NCBI RefSeq assembly: GCF_001704415.2
Contig: NC_030823.1
Span: 69,068,458-69,132,457, forward strand
Direction: 5' to 3'
Source: Capra hircus
Taxonomy: Eukaryota; Chordata; Mammalia; Artiodactyla; Bovidae
Length of the DNA stretch: 64,000 nt
A program made the translations under genes and the position numbers. The notes under the pieces are model-generated. The model was not told the DNA's origin, made no database searches, and saw only the letters and a program-made list of their open reading frames with translations. Shown in pieces: positions 10,740 to 21,800 of this stretch; the first letter of the stretch is position 1; every line of letters starts with the position of its first letter.

Positions 10740-12270
10740 TACACTTAATATTTCACCCTGAACTCTTCTGAATTTCCCCAGGCTTTGGGAATTCGATATG
10801 TGAAATTTTGATCATGGTGGAAAAAAGAATGTCTCGTGTCTCCTACTGTCACTGAACTCAACACGATTTACACTTCCAGGCTCAGTAAATGTCTGGTTAA
10901 CTAGTAAGTAAATACTGTAGACAGCGGTGGATATACAAGTAAGGTAAAACCAGTAATTTACTGTTTATTACAGAAGACAGCTCATCTTTCCTATGGCATT
11001 TTTGCACAAATAAGTGACTTTATAACCACTTTGGCCTTTTCTTTCTCAAGTAACCTTGTAAGCTGCTCCTTTATTTTAATATAGGAATAGTGGGAATATA
11101 GAGACGTTTTCCATTTTGCATGCTGGGTTGGACAGGAAATTGGTAGAATTGGGACTGTGGAACGTGGGTCACTTAAATTTTTATATCTTGTATAGCCAAA
11201 TTTTTAATATAGGAAATTACCATATTCCTATTATCTAGTACTTTAAGGGCCTGTGTGTAACATTCTATTTCATTTATCCCAGGTATATTTTCATCCAAAA
11301 CTCTTTCAAAGGTATATCTTGAAGGTGCTTCTATAAAAGCAGCACTACCTGTATTCATTAAGTGATCTAATATTCCTAGAATAGTTTTCATCTTCTCTTT
11401 TTCCCCCCCTAAATAATAAATTTTCATAGAGCTTCTCTTTATTTCTTTGGGTTTTACTTATTTTCCATCTCTTTCATTGTTGCTGCCAATGTAAAACTTC
11501 TCTTTTGCTGGTGGAAAAAAAAAGTTTTATTTTGAATTTTAAGTATCATGTATCATACATCAATTAGGCTCAATAAAGTTGCCATTTTGAACTAGAGGTA
11601 TCCTGTCAAGAGCCTGCCAAGTAGTCTCACTGCTTCCTCTAAGAGCAGCAAATCAGTGATATATCTGCCCAAGCAATATTTTGCCCAAACGTTTGTGAGT
11701 CTGATCAATAAACAGAATGGGTCTTCTGTGTCAGAAATACTGTGAATGAAAAACTGCCAAATCTTTCTTGTATATTTTAAACACCCCTACAAACATTTTA
11801 CCTATCTGTCTTTAATGGTTTCTAAACACATGGCCAAGTTTGATCTGGGTTTGACTTCTTTGGTGAAGAGGATGTCATCAAAACAATTCTAAATAAATGT
11901 CTGAATACACGGCTAGGTTGAAATGTCAAAGACTATGTTTTAATTTGGTTTGAATATACTAGAGTGAGCAATTATGATTTCCCTAAGAACAACACAACAA
12001 GCTCATATTTTGCTTTTTTCTAACTGAAGATATTCACGTATATATTTTAACCCCAAACGTATTTTAAAAAAATAATAAATGATTGAATCAAAATTCTTCC
12101 AATAAAATTTCTGCTAAAAAAAAAGAAAGAAAGAAGGAAAGAAAATCATTGATAAAATTCCAAGGACCAAAATTCTCAAACATCCCAGTTAGAAATAAAA
12201 TCAAGAGAAAAAAAAAAAAAAACCACAGCAAAAATGGCTAAAAGGAAATGCACAATGAAACATAAGACAT
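10740..12270. other. Intronic sequence left of the MIT exon, mostly unique
   Basis: No repeat clearly recognised. It includes the unexplained minus-strand reading frame at 11173-11427, listed separately. A-rich runs occur at 12116-12140 and 12209-12223. No splice-flanked open segment resembling another RPS6KC1 exon was found. Confidence 0.5.
11173..11427 (-). pseudogene. Unrecognised 84-codon reading frame, possible retrocopy fragment
   Basis: A minus-strand open frame with protein-like composition, from an ATG at 11427 to a stop at 11173. It is rich in amphipathic helix-like sequence (for example FERVLDENIPGINEIE and LNTGSAAFIEAPS-like text). The frame can be read further upstream for about 25 codons through one stop (TAA near 11468), so it may be the worn end of a longer coding sequence. 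There is no good splice acceptor with a pyrimidine tract before it, and I do not recognise the family. It is in the same strand as RPS6KC1 but does not resemble it. Chance ORF remains possible. Confidence 0.3.
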
Positions 12271-12272
12271 AC

Positions 12273-12388
12273 CTGAGACGCATCATCAAGCTGAGGTTTC
12301 GCACAAAGGCTAGAGAGACTCTCTGCTCGCATGAGATATTCTGCGGTTCTTCTCTTCACAGCTTCTCGCCGGGTGGGGCTTGACTCTC
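12273..12388 (-). CDS. RPS6KC1: RPS6KC1 internal exon (end of MIT domain)
   Basis: Seen: 116 bp on the minus strand, too short to stand out as a long reading frame. The acceptor is TTCCTTTTAG|GAGAGTC and the donor is TCTCAG|GTATGTC. The upstream exon leaves one base (G). With the first two bases here (GA) this makes a Gly codon, then 38 codons follow with no leftover base. The peptide begins GESSPTRREAVKRRTAEYLM and ends KPQLDDASQ. The basic RREAVKRRTAEYL stretch is the typical last MIT helix. Inference: MIT domains bind C-terminal helices of ESCRT-III proteins, which fits an endosomal role. The next exon, which should lead toward the kinase-like domain, was sought in 1-12272 and not seen. 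Phase compatibility across a 38-kb intron and the shared domain make the gene call secure. Confidence 0.94.
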
Positions 12389-12389
12389 C

Positions 12390-13370
12390 TAAAAGGAAAA
12401 AACAAAAGTCAGGACATGTGAAAAGTAAACTTTCATTTATGCAAACTGAAGATTAACTTCCTTTTACCCAATTTACCGCCCGTTCACATTTCTAATTGAA
12501 AAGACGAGAGAGGCCAAAATTGGAACAGACATCAAAGTCACTAATATCAGCAAGGTCTAAACATTACCCAGATAAATTGCATTTATCTAAATTCTGAAAT
12601 TCCCATATTTAAATATGTACAGAGAACTTGATGTATTGTATAAGAGGAATCAATATATAAAGAATGTGATATAAAAAGCTCTGTGGACAAAAGATTAGGC
12701 TAGTCCAGACAGTATACAGTTGTCCAACTCAACAAATAGCACCAAATGGAAGAGATGTTTAATAAGAGCTGTGGCATGGATGTGAGAGGCTGTAAAGTAC
12801 CACCAAACCGGAGAATAAAAGTATTCAGGGCAACTCCAATATTTGCAAGTGTCATGGTTTAGTTGTTAATAACAAATTGTCACCCACCTCACAACTGAAC
12901 ACAAGAATGTGACTTCAATTCTTTTAACATATAATTATCTGAAATTGAAATAAGGTCACTACCCTGTCTGGCTCTCAGTTTCCCTGACGGAAGGGTATTC
13001 AAAGCAGCCTTTAATGAACTCAGGATCTCAAAGAGGAGGCGGTCCACTCCTGGATCTCTCCTCTCCAGAGAAGGATGATCTGATGCTTTTATCCATTTTA
13101 TATACTCGACTATAACATTCCATTTGAAGAAAGGATTCTAGGGCTGAAAGTCAAAAAGTTTGACACCACTGTACTATACGATGTCTAAGGTTCCGTTCAT
13201 AAATACTATTCAATACTGTGCATGACTCATTTTTATCAAAGCACTTAATAATACACAGTACTGTTTTCATAATTCACCCTATGCACCTTCTGAATGAAGC
13301 TGTTAACCAAAATGTACGTATCACACAGTGCAAAGTACCCGCGATTACATCCCAGAAACGCTGGTTATCT
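12390..13370. other. Intron next to the MIT exon, mostly unique
   Basis: No gene or clear repeat. The minus-strand polypyrimidine tract and acceptor of the 12273-12388 exon occupy the first bases. A somewhat GC-richer stretch at about 12960-13080 (CTCTCAGTTTCCCTGACGG and GAGGAGGCGGTCCACTCC) has no assignable identity. Confidence 0.5.
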
Positions 13371-13374
13371 GAAT

Positions 13375-13530
13375 TCTGGCCCTGCATCTCATTAGTCATG
13401 TGTCCAGTGATAAGTCATTTCAACTCTGAACCTCTTCCTCATTCCCTAAAGTGGGAATGCATACCTCAAATGACTACAGAGATTACAGGAGACCAAATAC
13501 ATAAAAGGCGCTACAACAGATCTAGTAGTG
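13375..13530 (+). repeat. MIR element
   Basis: Reads TCTGGCCCTGCATCTCATTAG, then GTCATGTGTCCAGTGATAAG, CTCTGAACCTCTTCCTCATT and AAAGGCGCTACAACAG. These are in MIR consensus order with ancient-level divergence. Confidence 0.82.
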
Positions 13531-13769
13531 AAGGAAGCAATGAAGTATTAAAGTTTTCGATCTTGGTTTTCCTTTCAAAACCAAATCCTATGTAATAATG
13601 CCACCTAGTTTACTGAATTAGAATAAAGCAGATATTTCCCCCCAAAAGACTACAGGTAGAAAAAGCTCTTCTTTTTTCTGCCTGGAATAACATCTACTTC
13701 TTCTGGGAAATGTCCTTTTCTCCTCCCCTTCAGACCCCTCCATCTCCTGAGAACCACTACCAACTTTTA

Positions 13770-14590
13770 GTTCAGTTCAGTCGCTCAGTCGTGTCCAACT
13801 CTTCCCGACGCCATGGACCACAGCACACCAGGCCTCCCTGTCCATTACCAACTCCCAGAGTTCACTCAAACTCACGTCCATCGAGTTGGTGATGCCATCC
13901 AGCCATCTCATCCTTTGTCATCCCTCTCTCTTTCTGCCTTCAATCTTTCCAAGTATCAGGGTCTTTTCAAATGAGTCAGTTCTTCACATCAGGTGGCCAA
14001 AGTATAGGAGTTTCTGCTTCAGCATCAGTCCTTCCAATGAATATTCAGGACTGATCTCCTTTAGGATGAACTGGTTGGATCTCCTTGCAGTCCAAGGGAC
14101 TCTCAAGAGTCTTCTCCAACACCACAGTTCAAAAGCATCATTTCTTTGGCGCTCAGCTTTCTTTATAGTCCAAATCTCATATCCATACATGATCACTGGA
14201 AAAACCATAACCTTGACTAGAGGGACCTTTGTTGGCAAAGTATTGTCTCTGCTTTTTAATATGCTGTCTAGGTTAGTCATAACTTTCCTTCCAAGGAGCA
14301 AGCGTCTTTTAATTTCATGGCTGCAGTCACCATCTGCAGTGATTTTGGAGCCCCCTAAAATAAAGTCTGTCACTGTTTCCACTGTTTCCCCATCTATTTG
14401 CCATGAAGTGATGGGACCAGATGCCATGATGTTAGTTTTCTGAATGTTGGGCTTTAAGCTAACTTCTTCACTCTCCTCTTTCCCTTTCATCAAGAGGCTC
14501 TTTAGTTCTTGTTTGCTTTCTGCCATAAAGGTGGTGTCATCTGCATATCTGAGATTATTGATATTTCTCCTGGCAATCTTGATTCCATCT
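13770..14590 (-). mobile_element. BovB 3' fragment
   Basis: Reverse-oriented BovB: the plus strand starts TTCAGTTCAGTCGCTCAGTC and ends CTTGATTCCATCTTGTGTTC. It holds a 180-codon open stretch on the minus strand (14526 down to 13984) of the BovB C-terminal ORF. It is nearly the same length and subfamily as 9561-10366 but inverted, 3.4 kb away. Confidence 0.92.
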
Positions 14591-15100
14591 TGTGTTCATT
14601 CAACCCTTAACATGGTTTGAATGAAAGCTTCTACCTTATTTCAGATCTCAGCCCCTCCAATCACTACTTGTTAGCCAAGGGTGAGCCTCCCTGTTACAGC
14701 AGAGCCAATCAGAACCCCACCCTCCTGGTCACAGTTGGAGAAGGGAGAAGTTGACCCAACACAAACTGGGCCAATCTTCTGTGTAATTGATGCTGGAAGT
14801 AAAATGAGTGGGACTGCCAACAGCCATCGTTTCTGTCAAAGGAAAAAAAGACCGACAAGAAGGAACTTGACAGACGCAAATATGAGAGACAAAAAAAGAA
14901 ACTATAATGTGCCTGGGGCCCATGATTTTAGCTGGACCTACAATCCTAAGGAAGTAGACTGTATCACATGTAAACCAAAGAACCCTAAATGAATACAGAC
15001 CTCAAAAAAAAAAATGCAGGAAAGCTGGGATTGCAATTTTGCTTATGCGTCTTTCCTTTCACAGCTTTTACCTTACAGTTCCATCTCTTCTCTCCTTTAT
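14591..15100. other. Unassigned intronic stretch, possibly an old LTR-type repeat
   Basis: Contains GAGCCAATCAGAACCCCACC and GGGCCAATCTTCTGTG, two CCAAT-box-like motifs spaced about 70 bp apart, followed by purine-rich sequence. A 103-codon frame at 14681-14992 has no recognisable protein character. It could be a worn LTR; no partner copy was seen in the window. Confidence 0.35.
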
Positions 15101-15104
15101 GGTT

Positions 15105-15318
15105 GCTGTTGTTCGGCCTCTCAATCACGTCCAACTCTTTGTGACCCCATGGACTGTGGCCCACCAGGCTCCTCTGCCCATGGGATTTCCCAGGCAAGAA
15201 CACTGGAGTGGGTTGCTATTTCCTCCTCCAGGGGAATCTTCCCAACCCGGGGATTGAACCTCTTGTGTCTCCTGCATTCACAGGCAGATTCTTTAGCACT
15301 GTGCCACCTGGGAAACCT
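15105..15318 (-). mobile_element. Bov-tA SINE
   Basis: The plus strand reads CACGTCCAACTCTTTGTGACC through GGGGATTGAACCTCTTGTGTC and CACTGTGCCACCTGGGAAACC, which is a reversed Bov-tA with its tRNA-Glu head at the right. Confidence 0.86.
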
Positions 15319-15511
15319 TCAGTGTAACCTCTAATAAAACTTCAAAATATTCTTTTTTCAAAAGAAAAAAAATTAACTTGTCTCACAAAGTAATCTGAAA
15401 TTCAAAAATGTCAAGACTATAGAACACCTATTTAAAGCTAGAGCTAAAACCCTATTTTGTAATCAAATTGCTGCTCTTTAAACTTTTGGTATTTCTGTCG
15501 CTTTCTAGGCA

Positions 15512-15525
15512 GTCACCATAGTAAC
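15512..15525. promoter_or_regulatory. RFX X-box-like palindrome
   Basis: GTCACCATAGTAAC fits the RFX consensus GTNRCC-N(0-3)-RGYAAC at every specified base. RFX factors bind such imperfect palindromes in ciliary and MHC-II gene enhancers (known family biology). Whether this copy is used is inference. A weaker second match lies 60 bp to the right. Confidence 0.5.
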
Positions 15526-15585
15526 AGAGAAAAAAGAACCGGAAACTAGCAGTCGAAATGGACTCCTGCTGATGATAGTGGTTCC

Positions 15586-15599
15586 GCTTCCATGGAAAC
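15586..15599. promoter_or_regulatory. Second, weaker X-box-like motif
   Basis: GCTTCCATGGAAAC resembles GTTNCCATGGNAAC with a mismatch in the left half. Its right half-site is intact. Confidence 0.35.
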
Positions 15600-16350
15600 A
15601 ACAATGAAGTGATGGAAATACTAGAAGCCTTTTTAAATGTAACCTTAAATATACATACTAGGACTCCTTCCTTATCAGCCCCTTAAAAGTAGGTCACAAG
15701 CACTGCTGATCAACAGCAGCAGCCCAGGATGAAAACCACCTCTTACAGACTGCTGCTGCAAGATCCTTGCTGAGGTCTGTGAGTCCCAGAAAGAAAAGAT
15801 CAATCTATCGATTTCCAGAATAAGTCCAACTAATCACATTATTTATAAATGTGACTTTAAACAGATTTTACTTGATCAAAACTTTTGACTTTAACCTTCT
15901 TAATTTCTTAATCTTCAAGACATACACAAAGCTTATGATTATTTTGGGGGGAGACCAGGCTACCTGGAATTTAACTGCTAATCCCACACTAGGTCATGTA
16001 ATATTATTTCTTCAGTAATCTAATAAATGCTTTTAAAACTGGATCCATATTTAACATGCTAAACCAATACCTTCAGTAAGTTCTCTACATTTCTGTTGAT
16101 CATTCAGAACAAGAATTTCCACTGTGCTTTGGCAGTCAAGACAGAAAAGCTGCTTCCGTTATTTTTTTAACAACCATTAGGTCAAAAAGTTCTGGTGTCC
16201 AATAAAAGACGTTTTGTATATATTGAGTCAACCCATATTTCTTTACCTCAAATCAAGAGAGAGGATAGAATCAGGGTGATTACAGAACACGTGAAAAAAA
16301 GAAACTGTAGCTGAATAGAAATGAGGAGAAATTTTGAAGTTGTTGAGGGA

Positions 16351-16560
16351 CTTCCCTGGTGGCTCAGTAGATAAGACTCCAAGCTCCCATTATAGGGGGC
16401 CCAGGTTCTATCCCTGGTCGGGGAACTAGATCCCAAATGCCACAATAAAGAATTTGCATGCTGCAATGAAAAAGATCCCACATGCCACAGGGAATTCAGA
16501 TCAAAGCCCCTGTGGGCTGCAACCAAGACCCTGTTCAGCCAAATAAGTATTTTTTTTTAA
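16351..16560 (+). mobile_element. CHR-type tRNA-Glu SINE
   Basis: GGGACTTCCCTGGTGGCTCAG head, GGTTCTATCCCTGGTCGGGG B-box region, then a body with CTGCAACCAAGACCCTGTTCAGCC and a T/A-rich tail. This is the cetartiodactyl CHR class, not Bov-tA (no Bov-A part). Confidence 0.83.
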
Positions 16561-16744
16561 TTTGTCACTGACAATTTTAGAATCATTGGCCTGCCTATCC
16601 TGCATTTCTCAGAGCACCAACTCTCACTCAGCTTCCTCAGAGAAGTTTTTATAGAAGGCACCATCTACAGATAACAGAATTGTGAAATTCTTATTTACCC
16701 AAGAGACCATCACCATCTGGCCACTCCCTGATCACAACAGTAAA

Positions 16745-16860
16745 TTCATTTACTGTATTACCTTCTTTTTATAACAAAGGAAATGGAGGCTTGGAGATGT
16801 GAAATGCCTTTCTCCGTCACAAAGTTAATTTAAGAACCTAAACCTAAACCAGGTCTTATG
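16745..16860 (-). repeat. MIR fragment
   Basis: Reversed MIR core: TATAACAAAGGAAATGGAGGC, GAAATGCCTTTCTCCGTCAC and AAGAACCTAAACC. Confidence 0.6.
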
Positions 16861-17404
16861 CTACCACACTTCACATAATTGAATCTGAAAGATTATTGAG
16901 TAGAACAAGAAAAATACAGAGCGCAGAGCAAGTACAATACAAGTGAGTATGGGAACAAAGATGAGGAGAAAATAAATGTAAGGAGTTGAGTCTGAGTCAG
17001 AGAAGAGCGAAGAGACTGATGAAATCAGACAGCAAAAAAAAAAAAGAAAAAAAGAAATCAGACAGCACACGGTGAAATCACAGCTATGAAGAGGTACACA
17101 CATTCCACACTATGTAAAAGAGAATGGGCCTCTAGGAGAAAAACCAGGCTCTCAAACATCCTTCTTACCCAAGCACTTCTTTGGAAAACAAAGGCCACTC
17201 ATTTATCCGTTTCTTAAAAAGGGCATTTTTATTCACAGAAATAATGAAAATCCGTTTCAAGAACTAGAAAAGTTAATTCTTCCAGTTCTGTTATTCTACG
17301 CCTGGACACTAAAAAAAGAATATAGCTAATGCCTCATCACTGAGTCAACAGAAGAAAAGCAATGCTAAAGGCAGAACTGACCATGCTGAGCTTTTTTCAG
17401 TAGC

Positions 17405-17665
17405 CTTATGCATTCATTTTTGGCTGTGCTGGGTCCTCGCTGCCACACCAGCTCTGCTCTGATTGCAGGGAGCAGGGGCCGCCCGCCAGGCGCACTGCAT
17501 GGGCTTCTCTTTGGGGAGGTTCCTCCCGTTGAGGAGCACAGGCTCTGGCACATGGGCTCAGGAGATGTGGGGACAGGCTGGGCAGCTCCGCAGCATGTGG
17601 GGTCAAACCTGTGTCTCCTGCGTTGGCAGGCGGGCTCCCCACCCCTGAGCCACCCGGGAAGCCCC
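17405..17665 (-). mobile_element. CHR-type SINE, GC-rich
   Basis: Reverse orientation; the plus strand ends GGGCTCCCCACCCCTGAGCC then ACCCGGGAAGCCCC, the reversed tRNA-Glu-derived head, with GGTCAAACCTGTGTCTCCTG as the reversed B-box. It is unusually CpG-rich for a SINE in this window. Confidence 0.82.
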
Positions 17666-17669
17666 ACGT

Positions 17670-18420
17670 TAGACTTCTTGAAAGCCAGGGTGTCTACATT
17701 TGTACTTCATGGGAAATTTTAGGGGATTTTCAAGGGCATTTTGATCATACTTGATCGTCTCCACATGCACAGAATTTAATTCCCATATAAGATTGTCCTT
17801 AATCACATCTTACATTCTGATCTCTACTCCTCTACTCCACACTGTCCACCAGGCTCTACGCCACATTACCCTTGGTCAAGGGTGCCTGGTTTTCATTCAA
17901 ATTTATCACATTAGAAAGAACATCCAAATCAACCTGGGTTTGCTGCAATAATTTTTGTTTGTTAGTGATTCTTTTTTTAAACAACTTCAGTCACATAAAA
18001 GAATATGCCTATTTGAGATGGCCTTGGTGGTGAGAGTTTGTTTTTTTTTAAGTGCTGATTTATTATATTTAATGGGTTTTTTTGTTCTTTTCAGGGAAAG
18101 CCTACCATTTCTGACTTACGCTAAGTGTTCTGACAACAAAAGGAAACCTTGAGAAGAACTGTAATGTATGGTTCTACACAAGATCCACAAACATGGAGCC
18201 ATCAGCCTTTCCATGAATAACACAAACCTGGTCAAGAAAGGGAATCTGCTTCCCATTTGCATTTAGCCAACCTTCTACTGATGTTTTTTCTAAGCTCAGT
18301 GTTAGGTGAACCCTAGAAGTTCAAAGAGTCACCAAAGAACAGTAAAAGCAAAAGTCACAATAACATTCACACCCAGGCATTGCCTCGATTACAATTGCTT
18401 TCAATGTGTTTCACAGTTTT
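17670..18420. other. Unique intron left of the ERV
   Basis: AT-rich with T-runs (17969-17977, 18042-18049). No repeat or coding signal recognised. It ends at TTTTC, which is the proposed ERV target-site duplication. Confidence 0.5.
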
Positions 18421-18422
18421 TC

Positions 18423-18810
18423 TGTCCTTAAAAAAATGAAACAAGCAGCCCAAAATGGAGCCACCTGAGCTAAGCCCATGTCACCAAACCAAGACTGAAG
18501 ACCTAAACTAACTGTGGCTTCAAACTTCCCCAGGACTGGAATCTTAACCAGTCAGTCTGGAATTTCCAGGTCAGCACCAGGAAGGCCAATAAATATTTTT
18601 GTCTCCCGAAGGAAGGTGCCTTGCTCAAATAGTTCTTTTCTGTTTACCACTTCCTTGTCCCATCCCCTCTCTGGCTTTAACAACCTTTCCCTTTCTGGAG
18701 TTCCCTGGAGCTCCTTTCTACTTGCTGGATGGGAGGCTGCCTGGTTCATGAATCAACTAATAAAGCCAACTAGATCTTCAAACTTACTAGGCTGGATTCT
18801 TTTAATAGAT
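18423..18810 (+). repeat. 5' LTR of the ERV
   Basis: Begins TGTCCTTAAAAAAATG. It contains a candidate polyadenylation signal AATAAA at about 18760, in ACTAATAAAGCC. It ends before the primer-binding-site-like sequence at 18812. Length about 388 bp. Homology with the right LTR is clear in the first 170 bp (U3), and continues with GGAAGG-GCCTTGCTCAAATAG. Confidence 0.7.
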
Positions 18811-18811
18811 A

Positions 18812-18836
18812 GGGTGCCAGTGTCAGGATCCAAAGT
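18812..18836 (+). other. Primer binding site, tRNA-His-like
   Basis: GGGTGCCAGTGTCAGGATCC resembles the complement of the tRNA-His 3' end (TGGTGCCGTGACTCGGATTC), with one inserted base, a short gap and a few substitutions. Its position directly after the left LTR is what makes it convincing. Confidence 0.55.
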
Positions 18837-18839
18837 GAA

Positions 18840-21800
18840 CAAACTTCTGATGGCATTCCAGGACAAGACAGACAGGTTTGGAACCTGTGGAGCCCTTTTT
18901 GCAGTTGCTGTCTTTCTTGCTATTTTCAAGGACCAGGGGTAAGTTTCTGTAAATACCAAGCTCCTTTCTCTCTGCATCAAGCTCCACATCTGATTGGCTT
19001 TCCTTTACAGAGCAAGACACCTTGAGCTGATGGACACTTCTGCCTGGAACTCAAATCCCTCGCTTTATTATGGATTGTAATTCCCAGGCTTTTGAGCAGA
19101 ACCCTCAACCCTTAACTCTGTCCCAAGATTCACTTAGGAACTGTTTGTGGTAATGTGCAGTTCCCTATGTATGTGGGGCCCCCAGTCCACCGCCCTCACT
19201 TATTGAGATCTGCTGGTTTAATCCTTTCCCCAGTCCAAGGTCCCACACTGGGGCATTGGTGTGGTACACACAGGGCCTCTTCTTGGCTGGAACTCAGTTA
19301 CCTTAAGGTACATTTTTTTGGGGGGGGTCTTATTTTATGTAGATAAAGGCTAAATGCTAATAATATCCCAGAATTCAAAACAGCCTCAATATTTAAGGTT
19401 AAGGATTAAGGATTTAAGATCTGTTAGAGCAACTACCACCTAACTCAAAAGACTCCCAAATTAGGATAAGCTGGTCACAGAATGGGATATTGACACTCAG
19501 TCACCTGCTAACCTCAAGAAAATTTCCACACAGAGGTAGACTGTAAAACACTACATAATCCCCAATGCTAGGACACACCCCTCTTAGGAATCAGTTTGAT
19601 TCCAAGAGATCCAAAGGCTTAGCTAAAATAATAAAAATAATAATGGAATCTTTAAAATCCAGAGTTAAGCAAACCCTTCCGACATACCTGCTGATTTCAT
19701 GTCTAACAACTATAATCCTGGAAATCTACAAAAGTGGCAAAAATCTTACTGAAAACAACCTAGAATTATGATGGCCATTATGGGGAACTTTGCAATTAGA
19801 CAAGATCATTCACTTGAGACACACACTTAAGAGTGCCCCAATTAAATTACAAACAGAAGGGGATACATATTTTAATTGGTATGCAGAAGCTTCTAAAGGC
19901 TTCAAAATGCCAAAAAGAACTTTAAAGTTTCATTACAAAAAACTAATAAAAAATTAAAGACACAAGAGGTATCTAAAACAAAGGATTATAAGACAGACAC
20001 AACTCCTACTGCCCCCTATCGACCATTATCTAGTACTCACTCTAGTAGTCCTCTGTTTGAACTGTCTTTCTACTCTGAAGAGACCTACAGGGCCATAAAC
20101 AAAAGTCTATGAGGTTAATGGCCTTAAAGGTACCCCCCCCCTCCATGTAGCTCTGAAAGAAGGACCCTGTAAAGACCCCTCTCAGAGATGATGAGACCGA
20201 GGATTTTCTGGTAAACTGCTACACCATTCCCTTAAACAACCAAGGGGAAGCTAAAATCAAAAATTAATTTTAAACCCTTGACAAATTCTGGTTAACATCA
20301 GAGACACATTCTTTCCACTTAAACCCCACTTAGAACCTGCAGATAGGACCTTGGAAATAAACTGGCAAAAGTTAGCTAAGGGGAAGAATTATTATAATTC
20401 TTCTGGATCTCTGTCTGTAGTACCCAATAAAGAGAAAAATATGTTTTTCATCCCATTACAGGATGCCTCTTAAGTCCAAAGGGCTGTTCAATACTGTCAG
20501 AAATATTTACTGTTTATTCAAGCTGAAAACTGATAAGATTTTATTTTTAAAATTTTAAACAGATCTGTGGTCAAAAGTTGGCCAAATTGGAAGCTGATAT
20601 ACAGAGCCTGGTAAGAACTTTTTAAGGCCTTCTCCCCTAAACTAAAATAATGTACCCAGCAGCAAAGAAAAACTTTCTATAGCCCTTGAAAGGACTTATG
20701 GGTGGATCAACTTATGATGTCATTTAAGTAACCACCCAATTCCTTGAGTAGTTGAGCGCAACTGTCCTTATCCTACAAATGTTTGCAAGACTAGAAATGC
20801 AGCTCAAGGCAGTCCAAAATTCACCTATTCCTTTTCCTAGTCCCATAACCTCCCTTATTTACTTAAAATTCTTATAACTTGCATTTTTTTCTTATGTCTT
20901 TGGGATGTAAATATTAACGTACAAACTTCAGAGAGGTAATTCTTATCAGTAAAAAAAAAAAAAAAAACAGGAGAGGGGAGCTGGGGGTAGGTCATTTGGA
21001 ACTTGAGTTAGTGAGAAATCTTACATGTAGAGAAGCTATGCAGTCCCTGTTCGCGCCTGTCTATACATTCACATGTGCCTATACCTGTGTTACAGATATA
21101 TTTTCTACCTCTGGATTGTACAGCCAAAATGAATTTATAGAAGAGCTCTATTTAATTGGCTTACAAAAAATTAAACACTTCATGTATTCATAAAATTCTT
21201 TAAAAAACAAGAAAAATTAACTCCAATCCTTTTGAGGTTCACATGATCTGAGATAATATTGAGTAACTAAGCTTATTTTAAGTTTGTTGATTTAATTAAA
21301 ACAGAAAGACATGTCTTTAAAGTTACTGATATTAAAAATAATGAAAGTATACACCTTTCATTCAACCCAGGCTCACTAAAGATCAAATAAGTTCATGTTA
21401 TCTATTACAAATTTTTTCAGCAAGAAAAATGGCTTAGAATGAACACTGACATTGCCTAATGTCTCATGAAGCTTTTGTGGGCAGTCTAAGCATAATTGTT
21501 AAAAACAAGTAAATGAAATAGATGTAAGGAGGATAAAAGGTTTTTAGGTGAACCGTCTAATAGTGTCTCCAAATCTTTATGGTAACCTGAAATTCCATTA
21601 AGTTAAATGATAGTCATTAAATATCCAGATCATTTCCAAACAAGGTAGAGCACTGAAATATTAATTACTGAACACAAGTTTATTTTTGTTTTCTTTTATA
21701 GAGAAATTAAAGGTATTTTGTTCTTTTAATAAGCTTGTTTTTGCCACACTGAGAAACTATAAGAAAACACATTTCTAGAAATTTTAAAAGTATTTATGAA

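Larger units (their letters stand above)
15320..16345. other. Unique intron with paired X-box-like motifs
   Basis: No repeat recognised from 15330 to 16345. Two motifs resembling the RFX X-box lie at 15512-15525 and 15586-15599 and are listed separately. The flanking sequence is moderately AT-rich with no coding signal. Confidence 0.5.

Noticed and set aside
1..12272. The next downstream RPS6KC1 exon
   Set aside because: Looked for on the minus strand by expected residues after LDDASQ; no matching splice-flanked segment seen.
13886..14443. Plus-strand 185-codon frame and similar frames at 43267, 57362 and 9692
   Set aside because: Antisense shadows of the BovB ORF, repeated wherever BovB occurs in either direction.
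14681..14992. 103-codon frame as a gene
   Set aside because: No domain, low protein-like character, adjacent to repeats; likely chance or old LTR sequence.
17365..17722. GC-rich overlapping frames on both strands
   Set aside because: They lie in a reversed CHR-type SINE; the open frames come from its CpG-rich tRNA-derived sequence.
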